The notes beneath the pieces are model-generated. The model ran no database searches and was not told the DNA's origin. It saw only the letters and a list, made by a program, of their open reading frames with translations. Positions 42,944 through 43,002 of a DNA stretch of 43,002 nucleotides are shown here, in pieces; the stretch's first letter is position 1, and every line of letters begins with the position of its first letter. The position numbers were made by a program, and so were the translations under genes. The stretch is from an uncultured Lachnospiraceae bacterium (GTDB lineage: Bacteria > Bacillota > Clostridia > Lachnospirales > Lachnospiraceae): contig CAJODN010000013.1 in the NCBI GenBank assembly GCA_905233695.1, forward strand, positions 1-43,002, given 5' to 3'.

Positions 42944-43002
42944 TTAATTATTCTCAGATGAACATAATACTTGAAGATGACCCTTTTCATCCCAAATAGT
43001 CA
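42944..43002 (-). CDS. C-terminal fragment of an unidentified gene
   Basis: A frame enters from the right edge and ends at the stop 42944-42946. The last 18 residues read TIWDEKGHLQVLCSSENN. Too little is present to name it. The amino acid composition is plausible for a real protein, and a terminator lies about 105 nt downstream. Confidence 0.4.
   Translation of the reverse strand, partial: TIWDEKGHLQVLCSSENN

Noticed and set aside
1-43002. CRISPR arrays, rRNA genes, transposases and complete insertion sequences
   Set aside because: I saw no regularly spaced repeats, no rRNA sequence and no transposase motifs in any frame.

Overview
The window is chromosomal DNA from a low-to-moderate GC Firmicute of class Clostridia, most likely family Lachnospiraceae. 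The grounds are a complete S10-spc-alpha ribosomal block, zinc-ribbon forms of S14 and L36, strong AGGAGG ribosome binding sites, a small YjfB-type motility protein, an acyl-ACP thioesterase, a DUF975 membrane protein, VanW and DegV family proteins and a KOW protein between adk and infA. The genus cannot be fixed from the sequence alone. Nearly every gene lies on the minus strand, so transcription mostly runs from high to low coordinates.

Right edge (41.1-43.0 kb): a truncated minus-strand gene end next to short direct repeats that resemble a recombination site, a bidirectional terminator, a membrane-anchored HAD phosphatase, and a 433-nt gap. That gap holds a large cruciform-like palindrome, the S10 operon promoter and a long structured leader. 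Centre (25.5-41.1 kb): rpsJ-rplC-rplD-rplW-rplB-rpsS-rplV-rpsC-rplP-rpmC-rpsQ-rplN-rplX-rplE-rpsN-rpsH-rplF-rplR-rpsE-rpmD-rplO-secY-adk-KOW-infA. A terminator that overlaps a consensus promoter follows, and then rpmJ-rpsM-rpsK-rpsD-rpoA-rplQ. The usual map gene is missing between adk and infA. The ECF transporter genes that often follow rplQ in Firmicutes lie about 12 kb further on.

Middle left (8.7-25.4 kb): murI. Next a CPA2 antiporter, DUF975 protein, sce7726-like nuclease, DegV and WYL regulator, which form a likely operon. Next a plus-strand TPR-like membrane protein divergent from a VanW protein. Then a tightly overlapping nine-gene run: AIR-synthase-like protein, Lrp regulator, aminotransferase, trmL, ecfA1, ecfA2, ecfT, truA and a chemotaxis receptor. 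Left (1-8.6 kb): a plus-strand TPR-like protein; a hydrolase-hom-PGM-like (proposed homoserine kinase)-glpK operon; tRNA-Gln; acyl-ACP thioesterase, cvfB and ridA; and a plus-strand yjfB-like gene.

The most interesting unexplained structure is intergenic. A palindromic element of about 45 bp with conserved AGGAGGGA and GGGAGGA strands and compensating stem changes occurs three times: between rpsM and rpsK, between rpsH and rplF, and at the predicted transcript start of the AIR-synthase-like gene. Two copies are followed by a second long hairpin that also shows compensatory changes. Other gaps (246-376, 26110-26224, 41401-41501) hold different multi-arm palindromes. Several promoters sit directly on the poly-T side of a terminator hairpin.
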